Positions 34,301 through 46,112 of a stretch of 64,000 nucleotides of DNA are shown in pieces (the stretch's first letter is position 1; the number at the start of each line of letters is the position of its first letter). Both the position numbers and the translations under genes were made by a program. Source of the stretch: Ilyonectria destructans (lineage: Eukaryota; Ascomycota; Sordariomycetes; Hypocreales; Nectriaceae); the NCBI GenBank assembly GCA_020740775.1, contig JAHEWK010000001.1, positions 4,712,001 through 4,776,000 of the forward strand, given 5' to 3'. The notes under the pieces were generated by a model that saw nothing but the letters and a program-made list of their open reading frames with translations, had not been told where the DNA came from and made no database searches.

Positions 34301-34386
34301 TCGTGGGCCGGTGCTCGGGAAGCAGTGTAGGGAGGGGGACGAGGAGAAGCGGAAGTGTCCATGTTTTGTAGTGTTGAAGGTGTCAT
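31309..34386 (-). CDS. Large proline-rich single-pass membrane protein, fungal-specific, function unknown
   Basis: Uninterrupted frame of 1025 residues. The first ATG is at 34386; a second, eight codons on, is possible, and the frame extends above only through a TTG. Residues 1 to about 640 are Pro/Ser/Thr-rich and probably cytosolic and disordered, with PPPY motifs (PRPPPYTAS and QPPPYSPP) that could bind WW domains of Rsp5/Nedd4 ligases. A strongly basic stretch (RRRHEKEEV... GREGRQRRR) precedes one transmembrane helix (MIVLGIILCIIILTVTLAVVL), which by the positive-inside rule puts the C-terminus outside. The roughly 350-residue outer domain has many N-glycosylation sequons and few cysteines. 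I recall homologues named 'glycoprotease family protein'; nothing in the sequence supports a peptidase, and the label may come from the adjacent QRI7 gene. Confidence 0.85.
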   Translation of the reverse strand: MTPSTLQNMDTSASPRPPPYTASRAPAHEDWEDWEDDEPITPIDAGEQVLIGAPPPPMAATRTTKPAGPRVSRASVIRMKRVKSKHRQKTQNAMAGIKLITDMTAFRRQTRHLRTPDGRPVKFVDAAALKALEGEPSSASVGNWGWLKKNKIYSPATASPQQPALSPDHQLSPEDRPIVIGISLPSDAMSDREMSDRDMSPQTATTLHTPHDLQQRLNAFPNPPTSGPFQPTGAPIQQQQSVWSPDTPTPDTASSFSPARYTSSIYSHAPSMIAGPARADAVPPVPAVPANFRKTPHQRLISLEAGENGAEESESGTPCTLFEEDGTSSPQKQVKGKTPAFTPDSAGSKSHGWWDHVVTPFMDKRLSFASRRKMESPRDGQGEWWNGSEPKTAQSNQFSQYLTPTLTPASFQTPIVRAPTPRRTPSPRPETTSAAESGPSTAASSPAPVETFPVTEKPRIIITEEVHVEQPPPYSPPQKQDGTVPVRYRAVFPPNHPLNAQFPPSPGPTSPGLSATMTSQGATQMTEIPLTPGPHGNTPLSQPALPTRQLGTFVPQEHSEETSGQMTRSERQRRRHEKEEVIARKAGGFWRGRGCIPESGCFGRTGREGRQRRRVWMIVLGIILCIIILTVTLAVVLTRPHHSEEIPSIWVNLTDFPPMPTGVLTVVGPDNTVAKDGCTEPSTMWSCYLPKEQHDSVSPYNADQPTVIMQIQWDNGTRNSWNVSNGDAPTPIPRRSIGGASHASSVIRERALKFNPSPDAPDYQEMFFLGNTTDDIQSDEKGGEPTPFYISLLDSLDSVDSEELSKRATSDVNISIPDVLPSPDLNTDGTPKAAVLLPTPVQQPVRLYDRGLPTEHYGFYTYFKRTIYLKSVTVLNDTDDTDVPLDKDGGCRESEADFLTTWSQTRVLVQIWTQTLDANSSTLLSSNGQSSINGTDLIRPGTMPYPVTVTTDTHGGDPTEKFVWAWPINDRQELDVDNPKLLANNIGVGGTWINKRSRGDEKYGGFDGGTGGCQCQWVNWVEQSS

Positions 34387-37300
34387 TAGGCGTGGTTGAT
34401 GAGGAAGAATCGAGCAAATATATGGAAGCGACAACGCCGATGTTCAGTCATAAAGAGTTGGATGTCGTGTTGTGACTCGTGTGTGTCATGTGGACCGTTC
34501 TGTGGAGTTGATGATATCGAGATGGTAGTGAATCGAAGGAATGACGACGAGAGCAATCTGATTACGAGTGGCGATTGGGAATGTCTGAGAAAGCGAAGGA
34601 CAAAGAGTGAGGAGTTTGAAGACTGTGAGTTGTAAGAAAGAGACGATTGCTTGGAATGACAAAGAAAAGAAGCCCAAAAACGTCAGTGAGAGGATGAAGA
34701 AAAAGTGACAAGCACGTTGAAAAGTCACGAGCGAAGAAGAGAAAAGCAGATGAATGGAGGGAAGAATGCGGCCTATGACTGATTGTTCTCGCGAGAACAA
34801 CAGGCGGCCGATGGCACGTCAATAGAGAATGGGGAAGGAAGCCAACACCAGAGGCCCGCCACGGCCCAACAGGACCGAGCGCGGATTGTCATGATTGGAC
34901 TTGAATTATGGGCTGCCAACATTGCTAAATAAAGCCTGCTGGGAAATCCAGGCCAAGGGCTACGGCTCATAGGCCGCTTGGGCTGGGGAGGATCGAGTTG
35001 GCGCATCAAAAGTATGGAATAGCCGCCCGGAGAGGGTGTTGCGGCGTTACGATTGGCGAGAGCTATGCGCCGAGCTAAGGCACGCGTGTGATTGGGTGCT
35101 TGTCGCGGCCGTGGGATTGGCGACTGCGTCTGCACCATGCGACGGCAATACGACGCAGGGACCGGGGAGACGGGCGAAAAGAGGACCTCAAATGGAGGTG
35201 CGCACGGGGGATTCATTGGTCGTCGTTGTCGTCAATCATTGAATCGGATGGTGGAAGGCCGACCAGCGCATCTCAACCCGCAGGTTGACGCGGCGGTGGC
35301 CTCTGCGACGGCCACTTGGCCGCCTCACAGCAACGCTCATCAGCCGACCGTGCCACAGATCCACCCCTTGCAGTATGTGCGGCGACGTTTTGGGAGACGC
35401 AATGAGCTGATGGGTCGTCGGTGACTCTACTAAGCTGTCGGCAGAGTAAGGTTGATAGAGAGAATAAGTGGCTGAGGGACGAGCCGGGACATGATCCACT
35501 GCGCGTTGTCACATGACTGGAGGCAACGGGCCCAACAAGCCACAAGCCCAGGGCTTCAAACGGGACCGACGCAGGGGGCTTCTGAGGAGGATCTGAGTCT
35601 GAAACCGAGGCCACCAACAATCCGGGAACCAACCCGAGACGAATTCCTAAAACAGATGGCGCGGACCATCTCACCTCCGGATTATGGGTTTGTTGGATGG
35701 GGGAGTTTACATATGTCCCGGTACTGGTTCTCCGGCTGGCTCTCCACTGTCTCCAGCTGGTTTGTCGTTCAGATGACCCCGCCAATCCAATAACTGATGT
35801 GCCTCGGTCAGGCTTGGATTTGGTAAATGGCAAGTGGTCCTCTGCAACTGTAGCCTGTCATTGGCTAGCTCCCATAGGCAAGGATGAGAGAGGCGTCTTG
35901 CCAAGACTTGGAGAGGGGTTCATCTTGGTAGGATAGGTGGCAGTGATATATGTTGTCATTTCGCTAAGTAAGGTGGATGGGCGGTCACCCATAAGAAGGC
36001 AAACCACAATCGGGGTATAGAGTGAGAGAAGTAAAAGAATCACATATGAGGCATGCTACCCGTAATCTCGTACACCGCCATCCCCAATTTCCATTTTCTT
36101 TCAGTTGCCTATTTGGTAGAGGGCGAGAATGGGAGGGGCCGGATAATGACATGCAAGCAACCGCTCATTGGAGATTATTTCAAACTTAGTTCCAGTAACC
36201 GGCCCCAGAGGGGTGGGTTCGACGAGACTGGGCTTGGCGTCGGTGATGCAATCGGGGACTTGGTACGTGCTATGCAATGCATTGTATTACAACAGGCAGG
36301 TACATATGCAGGCTCTCGTAATTGGAATATGCAGAGACAATAAAAGGAAGAATGCGGAAGTGCTAATGTCGGGTCATGATAAGAGCCGGGAAAATAGCCT
36401 CGACATGGTCTAGCAGCCAGGTTGTTGAATAGGCTCATGGTCAGACACGGCTGCAAAGCTTGGTGCCAAGTTGAGAGAGATGCTGCGTAGATTGAATCCC
36501 CATTGAAGAGTCATTTACACCCACGGACGTTACTCCCTACATAGGTAGCTAGTTGGTGAAAGCAATGACGAGTCTTGCTTCTGAAGAAGAGTCGCAGAGT
36601 GGAGCGTTACCACTGTGGCTTGGTGGATGCAAAGTGGTGTCCACTAGCTGGCCGGCTGCGAACCAAAAAGCCACCGAGAGCGGTTATACCCCTGAAAATC
36701 GAAAAAATGTGCCACCAGAGCCAGCAGGTCCCTTTGCTTTTTCAGGCTGCAGGTACTGAATATAGGTACTCTTCTGTACTGTCCCTAGCTTTGTGGTTTG
36801 TTCGATGTTGATTATTTGCATGCAATCGTGTTTATGCATCCGCATCACGGTCTGTAGCGGTTTCTCCTCGTCAAATTACGCACGGGCAAGCAACCACCAA
36901 GCAGACACCACACCAGCAAGCCCAGCAATAGAGCAAGATGGCAAGATGGCAAGAAGAGAAAAAGAAAAGAATAGAAAAGAAGGGTCCTTCCATTATTCCA
37001 ACGTTCCAGACCCGTGGAGCACGGAAAAGGAGCACGGACGGGCCACCGAATGACCTGACGTAACCCCTCTTCAGCGCTAAAACCATCCCCTCCCGCCTAA
37101 TAGCCAGCGCCAGGATCACCTGGGCGTCCGGGCCCGCGCGTGGGATGGGCTCAATGGAGGAAGAATGGGGCGTGAAGACACTAAAGAGTTGAGGTGCGCC
37201 CGCCACAAGTCTCGGATTGCCTCTGTTTTCGGGTTCGGGGCTCTCGCTCCGGCTACCGCACCGCTCTTTCTGACTCTGCGCCATGCCCTTTGTGATACCG

Positions 37301-39158
37301 TCGGCCATTTGCAGCCTTTCATCCATCTGCTGGGCTTATCGTCGACCCGGTCCCAGGTCCCAGGATGGCCAACGGGTTATGGGCAATCCAATCCCGTCCT
37401 GCCGAGAGCCTTTCTATTTGGCACGCCAGGGAATTTTAAGATTGGAAAAAGAGGGTCCTCGCAGCTAGACGTGCTCTAGCCGCTTCGCAGAACGGTGAAG
37501 GTGGCCCATCTGGATCAGTGCATCTACTACAGACAGCACGAGGAAATTCATGACTCCCTATTGTTGCAGTACTATTGTCGCAGAGGACCAGTGCTATGGA
37601 GTCTGTCCAGATTGCGCCCCCCTCTGTCTCCTCCGTCCCTGTAACCCCCCGCCTCCGTGCCCACCGTCACCGAGCACGTTGGCGATTTAATTACTTCTGG
37701 CCTGGCCAGTTTGCCGGTTGTCTTTGGTTTCACCCCAGGTCCAGCTCTGGCAGCCGTCTTTTTCCCTTCCAACATCCCTCCCTCCCTCTTTGTAGGGGAA
37801 CGATCGCAAACGGCGACACGGCTCCACACGACAACCACCAACGACTACGACCACCACCACGACCGACGACTCACCACTTGCAACACATCACACCGTGTCG
37901 CATTCGGTACCGCATCGCATCATCTAGATCTGCGTTGCACAGCAGCATTACATCGCATCGCATCGCTGCCCCCCGTGCACCTGAATCCTCACAGCAAACC
38001 AATCCGCCCCTCCATCGCACTCCAATCCAACCGAGATTCGAAGTACCAGTCCACCTACCGACCGACAAAGCCTCCCGTACGACCCCAGGCTCGATATTCG
38101 TGCAATCTACTGCAAAGCACGGCATCCATCCCGTCAGCCTCGCATCGCAACCGTCCGTACTCCTGCATCGCTTACGGGTTACCTGTCATCGCGACAGAGC
38201 GCACGCAGCCACATCTCGTGTAGCTCAAGACACCATTCGCTATCTTACTCGTCGACTCGCCGAAACCCAAAAACCTCCCGCTCTCGATTCATCGAATCTC
38301 GTGACTTGGCGCTGGGCTGTGCTTGAGCTGAGGCGAAACTGATCACTTCTAGTCTGTCCCGTTCGTTACAGCCAGACATCACCACTCCGTCAACGTTTCA
38401 CACCCGCCTCCGCATCCTAGCCAAAGTCGCAGGCCAAGCCACCTGCAGTAGATTCGCGCTTAGAGCTCCCGTCGTACATCTCCGACTACAAGCACCACTC
38501 CCGGGTCTCGCATTTACACTCCGCGCTCCCCTCTTGGGGCTCCCCGGCGCTTTCTTGGCCCGATTCGCTCGCTACTTGCTCCAAGCACAGGCCGTGTCCG
38601 TCGCATCGGGCGACCTCATTCAAGCTGGCTTCCTCACGGCCGCTCGGCGGCTCTTCGAGCTCTTTCAGCGACCGCCCTTTTCGGTCTCACCATCGCCGGC
38701 GCTCCTCCAACGGCGTCACCCTCAGTCTGAGTGAGCAGCGATCTGGCCAGTTGTTGACCATCGATCCTCGGATGCCGCCCGGCTCTCGCCATTCCTCACT
38801 CTCCCCAGTTCTCGGTACGTGGTTCCCCAATGCTTGATTGCGCGGATGTCTCATACCATGTCTTGGTCCCGTCCTTTGTCTTCCCACTGTCTCTCTCCCT
38901 GTCTCACCTCTCACGATGCGCTTTCGCCTCCTCTTCCGCCTCGGGTGTATCCTCATTCTGTCCCACTCTCCCGCAATGCCGCATCTTGTTCAATCCTTCA
39001 GCCCAAGTGATGTCAATGACATGTCCACTTGTCCTCCCATCACCTATGCACGAACCGCCTACGTCTCAAACCTGCATGACATGCACCGTCTCCCACTCGC
39101 TTGGTGCGCTTAGACTAATCAGCGCCCTTGCCTCTCTCTAGGTACCCCCGTCGATAAC
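34387..39158. other. 4.8 kb without a recognisable gene, long leader of the mannosyltransferase at right
   Basis: The left end is purine-rich on the plus strand, thus a pyrimidine-rich leader for the minus-strand membrane protein. Frames around 35270-35830 and 36870-37320 lack domains. From about 37580 to 39158 the plus strand is C/T-rich, contains CATCG repeats near 37955 and looks like promoter and leader of the mannosyltransferase. A possible leader intron (38815-39141, donor GTACGT, acceptor CTCTAG) ends 17 bases before its ATG. Confidence 0.45.
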
Positions 39159-40652
39159 ATGACCCTCTCCCGCAGCCCGTCACCCGTCCCCGGCGGCGGC
39201 TGGTCAAGTCCTGGCCTCAACATCAACAGTGGCAGGTCCAGTCCTTCCAACATGACCGGCGGCCCCGTCGCATGGGAGTCGGCCAAAATGAGGCATCACA
39301 ACCCCAATTCATATCCGTCCTTCTCGACACAGAACAAGGGATTCTTCACCCGTCACATGCGCCGCATATCGAGCAGCCTCCCACGTTTCAACGGAGCGTA
39401 CGCAGAAAAGGAGCATCTGAAGAGAACACAGCCGTGGTTTCGAAAAGTGCCTTTGGCCGGCAGGATACGATCCATCTATGGGCGCATGGGCAGGAGGCTC
39501 AAGTTGATCTTACTTCTCCTCCTCTTGGTGCTCCTCGGTACTATAATATTCTATAATTCCCGTGAGTCTTACTTGCCTCGTTCTACCTGCATTCTCCTGC
39601 TAACAAGTAACCTCCAGCGCTCGTATATCACTGGCGAAGAGCATCGTTCGGCGGCGGAGGCAACAAGTTCGTCATTATCCTCGCTGCCAACGTTGGAGGC
39701 GGTGTCATGGAGTGGAAGGGCGCACGCGAATGGGCCATTGAGCGCGACAGCGTGCGGAACAAAAGGAAATACGTTGCGACATGGGGCTACGATCTGGAGG
39801 TTGTCGACATGGGCACCAAGAAGAAGTACGCACACGAGTGGAGAGAAAGCTGGGAGAAGGTTGATTTTATCCGGGCGACCCTGCGCAAATATCCCAAGGC
39901 CGAGTGGTGAGTCTCCATAGACGCGCGTCCTCCCCATTATCCTACGAATGCGACTGACCAGATGCAGGGTTTGGTGGCTCGACCTGAACACGTTTGTCAT
40001 GGAGCCCTCTTACTCATTACAGGACCACATTTTCAACGAGCTAGAGAGTCACATATACCGCGACATCAACGAGTACAACCCCCACAACTTCTCGCATCCG
40101 TTTACGGAGCATTACCTGGATGCCGATGCACGTAGTCCCGTTGGCGATGGCAAGACCAATTCCGTCAACATGCTTCTCTCGCAAGACTGTGGTGGCTTCA
40201 ACCTGGGTTCCTTCTTCGTCCGGCGCAGCCCGTGGATCGAACAGCTTCTTGACGTCTGGTGGGACCCCGTGACGTACGAACAGAGGCACATGGCCTGGGG
40301 CCACAAGGAACAAGATGCCCTCGAGCAGCTTTATTCGACGCAGCCTTGGGTCCGCCAACACATTGGGTTCCTACCACAACGCATGATCAACAGCTTCCCG
40401 CCCGGGGCGTGCAACCAGAATGCGGACTCGGACGGCAACTATCCTGCGGATGACGCGGTCCACTACAGCGGAAGCGACCGTGACTTTTTGGTCAACATGG
40501 CGGGATGCGAATGGGGCCGCGACTGCTGGGGCGAAATGTACAACTACCGCGAGTACAGCTACTGGCTCAACCGAAACCCTTGGGAACGGTTCAAGGAGGA
40601 TTTGGTGGCCGTCATCTGGTTCAAACTCACCGGCCAGAAGGTCAAGCTGTAA
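39159..40652 (+). CDS. MNN10: Golgi alpha-1,6-mannosyltransferase, GT34 (Mnn10 type)
   Basis: Type II Golgi membrane glycosyltransferase of 458 residues in the galactosyl/mannosyltransferase GMA12/MNN10 family; it elongates the alpha-1,6-mannan backbone of N-glycans. Exons are 39159-39561, 39618-39906 and 39968-40652. A cytosolic tail of about 110 residues precedes one anchor (LKLILLLLLLVLLGTIIFY, about 114-132). Then come FVIILAANVGGG, NKRKYVATWGYDLEVVD, WEKVDFIRATLRKYP and WVWWLDLNTFVMEP, the fold's Asp motif as found in Mnn10 proteins. DCGGFNLGSFFVRRS, HKEQDALEQLY, GFLPQRMINSFPPG and HYSGSDRDFLVNMAGC follow and are diagnostic of the family. The symbol is given by family resemblance; Mnn11 is the closest alternative. 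Confidence 0.9.
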
Positions 40653-43600
40653 AGCAACCATGACGAAGCGGCTACTAAACCGGACACGACTTACTTGTTT
40701 GAATACTGCCACGTTGGACACGCGACACTTTGTTGCCAGGCGCATCATTATTTTCGAAATGGCGGAAGCCGTTGGTGCTGGCGAAGCACCTTTTGTTTTT
40801 AAATTCATTGCTCACGCGACGGCATCGCATCGGCGCTGCATTTTATCGGTTGGTCTTTTCTGGGATGCTTATACCCTTTTCCACAAGGCATTAGAAAGGC
40901 AGGATGGAGAGGTCACCGGAGACCAGATCCAGGCAAGGAAGAGGGCTGTTGTAGCATTCCGATGCTGCGGTTCAACTTGGAGAAGGGGGTGTTTGTGACA
41001 TATTTGTGTATTTCAAGACGGGATGAACTGCATGTCAGTGTTCTATGATTGAGGGGGGCGAAGAGAGGGGGGGACGTTTCATTGTATAGCGCATGGGAGG
41101 TTTAGGAAAAAGGGGGGGGGTGGTTAAAGATGAAGGACGACGCTGTGTCAAACGGGAAAAGGCCAAGGAAGCAGCAAACTTCTAGAATCGGTTCGGAACG
41201 AGGAGGCTGATGTGAAGGATCGGCCCGTTTTTGAAAGAGCAATCAGCAAACTGCCAGCTCAGAGTGTATGGGAAGATTTTGGAGGTCCTGAGGAGATCTC
41301 AACCCATTCAAGATGATACGATGCATGTCGTGACTATGGACCAATTCTGCTTATTACCGAGCGACAGCGGCTATGGTGAGGCAAGTCAATGTGAGAGGGC
41401 AAGCGAGCGAAACGGAAAGGCCCCATGACCGCCGAGCCTTCAATCTAAGCAGGCCGCGGCGGCTACAAAGGCTATCCCATGCCATCCTTTACGATGCTAC
41501 GGTCACAACTGGGGAAGGATTGCAAGCCGACAGCCGGAACAAGGTGACAAGATACCCCCCGCAGAGAACCCCTGCACAAAAGCCGACGATCGATCCACGG
41601 CCGCGGGATCCGAGTCCTTGCTCTCGGAGGCATGGCCCGGAATGGCCCCGTGTCGGCCGATCCGGAGAACAGCAGCAATGTGTCTGAAACGGATATGGGG
41701 AGATGCACGGAGAGGGCGATAACCCGGGGCCTTGGGGAAGGGAGCGAGGGGGAGGAGGCTGAGCCGAGCGTTGGCGAAAGAAGGTTATTGCTATAAATGG
41801 GACGCATACGGGGATGCAGGTGAGAAGGAAGCTGGGATGAAACCCGCTCACAATGGGACTCACTTGCGTTTCAAACATAGGCGTGTTCATGTGCGGCATG
41901 GTGTTCGTGAAGACGCATCAACCTGGCGTAGGGCTGCTGCGGTTGACGGTTGAGCATATTACGGCATCTCATCCTTCGTTGGATCTTGAACCGCGCGCCA
42001 AACATGCAGCGTTTGCCAAGTTCTTAAAAAGGTACTTCCTCAGCCCGATCAGGCCACGTACGATGTAGTAGTGCAGCCGCATGACGCGCGAGTGTCTATT
42101 CCGGGCATTCAGAACGCCTGGAGGATGCAAAGCATGACGCCTCTTCCGCGGCTTTCTCTTTGTCTACGTCCGTCTTTTTTTGGAGCCTTCCTTACCCTAC
42201 ACCTGCATTTAGGATCTGCGTCCTTGTTCCACTCCGGCGGCAGCATGTGAGTGCCAGTTGGAGGCGTGGTGCCGAACGGTGGAGAGCGGACTAGGGTCGT
42301 TTCGGGAGTGGCAGGGGCTCGGCGAACGACGTCCTTAGGTGCGCGCGGCTATTAATCTATATGGAAGCGCCATGAACGGTGAGAAGGAAGCTGGTAAAGT
42401 CTATGCTGATAGCCCTACGGTGGCAGTACCCGGTGTAGAGAGCGCAGGGTGCATGTGCGGCGGTAAGCTCGCATGAGCAACAACCAACATTCCGAGGCAG
42501 AGGCTGGAGGATTCCTCCCGTCACATGTTGAGATGAAAGGAGGGACAAAGGGAAAAAATGATTTTCGTTTGAGCGAGGCTGGTTTGTCGGTTTGTGGTCC
42601 AATGTCCTACGCAAGTGCGTACGTAGAGGGCCTGCGCAAGCCTCTCGAGGGCGGAGAGCGAGAGCAGATAACTTAGCGGATAGCGGAGAGCGGAGAGCGG
42701 AGAGAAGAGGGCGAGCGACCAAGCGGGCAAAAGTTTGTGTGGACTTCCCCTGAACCATGTCGCTCTGCTGTATAGTGTCTCCGTATCTCTGGCCACAGTG
42801 GCATCTCGAGGTCTGTGTGCTTCGGACGGAAGCACGTACGTACACGGCTGGTTTTCTTTTTTTCGTTGGTCTGTCGGTTCTACTACGAAGACCCGGCTGG
42901 CCCAATAAGAGCGGGCGTGTGCGAGGAAAGACGGGGGACGAAGTGTTTCGTTTTAGGTGTTTGCCCCGTTTCAAGGCGAATCGCTTGGCGTCGTATCATC
43001 CGTCCCATTCCGTCCCATCTCCATCCTCCTTCTGCCTCGGGGGCCCCCTCGCCTCTACGCCAAGGGTTAGCAAGGTGTTAGTGGGTGCGTTATCGACATC
43101 GGGTGTCCCGGCAGCGCCAAAAAGGGACGGAGGGGAAGGGAAGGGAAGGGAAGGGCCCCTAGTCCTCGGGTTCGGCAGCAGTGAGCCAACGTACGCTGCT
43201 GGGTTGGTGCTGTACGTTGCCGTCTTGGGCTGTGCGGAGGGGGGAGGATTCGTAATATCCCGACTTCTTTTCTTCTTCTTTTTTCCGCACTTGCCTTTCT
43301 TCTGAGTTGTTTCCCTCCCTTGACTCGAGGCTCCGCGCGTCCCTTGCTGAATCTGTCGACACAAGTGGAGGGCAAGATGCCGTGGGCTCGCAGCGGGATG
43401 GAGCCCCGAGCCGTTGGGACTGCGCGTTCTGTTCACGATCCACCGATCCCAGCGCCAAGCTTCAGTGTGGCGGGGGCGTTTCCTTCCAGGTCTCTTTGGG
43501 CATCTGGCACGTTTTCCACTGGACGTCCAGGGTTACAGTGACGGTTCTCGGCTGGGTGGGCGCCCCCAGCGAGTGCCCCCGGCGAGTGCCAGGCAGCTTC

Positions 43601-45095
43601 CAGTCGAGGGCGCCAGTGACAGGCCCAGTGGGGGCGACCCCCGCCGCAGCCAGCGCCTGGCATGGATCCAACCTCGCTGCGGCGATTGGCCATAACGTAT
43701 GCGGCGGCGCTACCTCTACCAAACTCGGAACAGTCCAGTGAGTGCAACAGTGGAGCCGGCCCCTGGAGCGATCACCCCCTGCCACGATCTTTACCCCTGG
43801 ACGGTCCGAACACGGGCGGCTGGATGTACCAAGGTAGGCTGTGAAAGTGAGCGTCTCGTGTTCCTTAGCCACCATCGATCCATCTCATCCCAACCTTTGC
43901 CAGGTCTGAGCCAAGTACCAAGCAGGTCTGAGCAGGGAATACTACGTATGCAGATAGTTGCAACACTCCCTCCCCCTCTCCACCTGCGAGGGAAAACCCT
44001 AAACAACGGCTGCCCGCCTCGCAGGACAAGGGCCGCTTCTGCCTCATGATTCGCCCAGATCTGTCCGGCCCTAGGACCTGTAATCCAGGAACGGGCGCCT
44101 CATTCGGACTGGCGTCGTGTTTGGTGGCTTGCAGGCTTGCAGATGAGAGGCAAGAGAGAGGCTAGGGGGGCGTGGGAAACCAAACCGACAAAGAAACCAT
44201 GCATGGCAGCGCAAACTTGCCTGCTGCGAGGGAGCAGGGACGACTTTTTTCGACCCTCTTGACTCGCGAGGTTGGGATTTTGGGGGCGGGCTGCTGCGAG
44301 ACACAGACGCAGAGAGGCCGTATACCACCTAGCGTGCCATGTGCCGGCGCGATATGCGATGGGTTGGCTGGGTTGGCCGAGTTTGAACGGGGTTGGCTGA
44401 GATGAGCTGAGCCGACCTGCCTGTACTGTACTATGTACACGAGGCTTTGCGGATATGTCAGGGGCTGCCGCTTTCGAAGCCCGTCGTTTGAGACGTCTGA
44501 ACCAGTCGTCAGCCAAAGACCGACTGTCTCTGAACCCGTATATAGTTGGGCCACATTCCCCCGTGAGGCTACCCTCTCTCCCTCTCCCTCCTCAGCGTCT
44601 GGTACCGCATCCGTCTTTCACCCTCTCTTCACATCTCCCTCACCCCATCCGTCACCTCGCCGTTCAATCCTTCCGGCAGCTGGCACGCCGTCATTGTTTC
44701 GTTGCTCACACAATCTCTATTGACTAGAGACCCCCATCCATTGGCCGCCAATCCCCAAAACACTGAGCATTCCTCAACACGGCCATTCATTCATTCATTC
44801 ATTCACTCGGTCTTGCTAGTCAAGCCCCATCCCCAGCCCTTTAACAACTCCATTGTTGTTTCTGCATTCCTTTCCAAGGCGACGCCTCGTGGTGCTTACA
44901 CACATACCACCACATCCCCTCATTGACGAAATAACGACTCAGAAGACCTGATACCTGCTCTACTTGATAACCAGTTCAAGTATCCTTCGTTTGCAAAACC
45001 TAGTGACTGGCTTCACTTGTCTTGCTACGATTCACAATCTTTTTCTGTTCTTTCCAACGCTCAAAGCGAGAACTCCACACTCAAAATCAGCAACT
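40653..45095. other. 4.4 kb without a recognisable gene, GH16 promoter at right
   Basis: No frame shows a domain or consistent splicing. A G run of nine lies at 41112-41120. GGAGAGC tandem copies lie at 42678-42705 and GGGAA copies at about 43134-43155. A TATA-like element (GTATATAG) near 44539 and pyrimidine-rich DNA at 44570-44660 suggest the glucanase promoter and a leader of several hundred bases. CATT is repeated five times at 44784-44803. Confidence 0.45.
44784..44803 (+). repeat. (CATT)5 microsatellite
   Basis: Five perfect CATT copies in the probable leader of the GH16 gene. Confidence 0.8.
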
Positions 45096-46112
45096 ATGCA
45101 TACCTCAACTGTCACTCTCGGCCTCTCGGCCCTTCTCGCCGGAGCCGCCCAGGCCGCCACCTACACCCTCAACACCACCTACGATGCCACCAACTTCTTC
45201 ACCTCGTTCGACTTCTTCAACGAAGAGGACCCGACCAATGGCTTCGTTGAGTACGTCGACGCCGACACCGCTAACGGCGAAGGTCTCGCCGGCTACCACG
45301 ACGGCGCCATCTACATGGGCGTCGACACCACCACCGTCAACCCTGCCAACGGCCGCAAGTCGGTCCGCGTGACCTCTCAGGCTTCCTTCACCCACGGTCT
45401 CTTCATTGCCGACATTGCCCACATGCCCGGCAGCATCTGCGGAGTCTGGCCCGCCATGTGGTTCTTTGGACCCAACTGGCCCGCCTCCGGAGAGATTGAT
45501 ATCATCGAGGGCGTCAACACCCAGACCCAGGACACCATCACCCTCCACACCGGCCCCGGCTGCTCCATCACCAACGAGGGCACCTGCGACAGCACCACCC
45601 TCAAGGAGTCCAACTGCAACGCGGGCGACGCCGGCACCGGCTGCGGCCAGAACACCGCCGACAACCAGAACTACGGCGACGGCTTCAACGACAACGGCGG
45701 CGGCGTGTACGCCATGGAGTGGACCTCGGACCACATCTCTGTCTGGTTCTTCGCCCGCGGCCAGATCCCCAACAACGTCAAGAGCGACACCCCCGACCCT
45801 TCCACCTGGGGCCTGCCCGCCGCCCGCTTCGCCGGCGGCTCTGGCTGCGACATCGACACCCACTTCATGGACAACAACCTCATCTTCGACACCACCTTCT
45901 GCGGAGACTGGGCCGGCTCTACCGATGTCTGGAACAGCAACGCCGAGTGCTCTGCTCTCTCCTCCACCTGCAACGACTACGTCGCTGCCAACCCGGCTGC
46001 GTTCACCGAGGCCTACTGGCTCATCAACTCCATCAAGACCTTCGACCAGACCGCGTCCAACTACACCGTCGAGCGGGCTACTCTCCACAAGCCCATGCCC
46101 TACCTGGGTTAA
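45096..46112 (+). CDS. Secreted glycoside hydrolase family 16, endo-1,3(4)-beta-glucanase type
   Basis: Extracellular beta-glucan hydrolase of 338 residues, no intron. The first 20 residues are a signal peptide ending AAQA. The GH16 active-site motif is in SGEIDIIEGVN, with Glu133 as nucleophile, Asp135, and Glu138 as acid/base; GVWPAMWFFGPNWP just before is typical of fungal laminarinase-like endo-1,3(4)-beta-glucanases. There is no C-terminal hydrophobic tail, so it is not GPI-anchored, and no cellulose-binding module. The open frame extends upstream only through a non-ATG codon, so 45096 is the start. Third positions are strongly C-biased, implying high expression. It acts on cell-wall or plant beta-glucans; which is not decidable from sequence. 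Confidence 0.94.
   Translation: MHTSTVTLGLSALLAGAAQAATYTLNTTYDATNFFTSFDFFNEEDPTNGFVEYVDADTANGEGLAGYHDGAIYMGVDTTTVNPANGRKSVRVTSQASFTHGLFIADIAHMPGSICGVWPAMWFFGPNWPASGEIDIIEGVNTQTQDTITLHTGPGCSITNEGTCDSTTLKESNCNAGDAGTGCGQNTADNQNYGDGFNDNGGGVYAMEWTSDHISVWFFARGQIPNNVKSDTPDPSTWGLPAARFAGGSGCDIDTHFMDNNLIFDTTFCGDWAGSTDVWNSNAECSALSSTCNDYVAANPAAFTEAYWLINSIKTFDQTASNYTVERATLHKPMPYLG

Noticed and set aside
37575..38342. Frames of 255 and 188 codons before the mannosyltransferase gene
   Set aside because: Composition (Pro/Arg/His/Ser/Thr) is that of translated C/T-rich leader DNA; two frames are open together and neither has a domain.
42757..43305. 182-codon frame upstream of the GH16 gene
   Set aside because: No domain, low-complexity end, overlaps GGGAA repeats.
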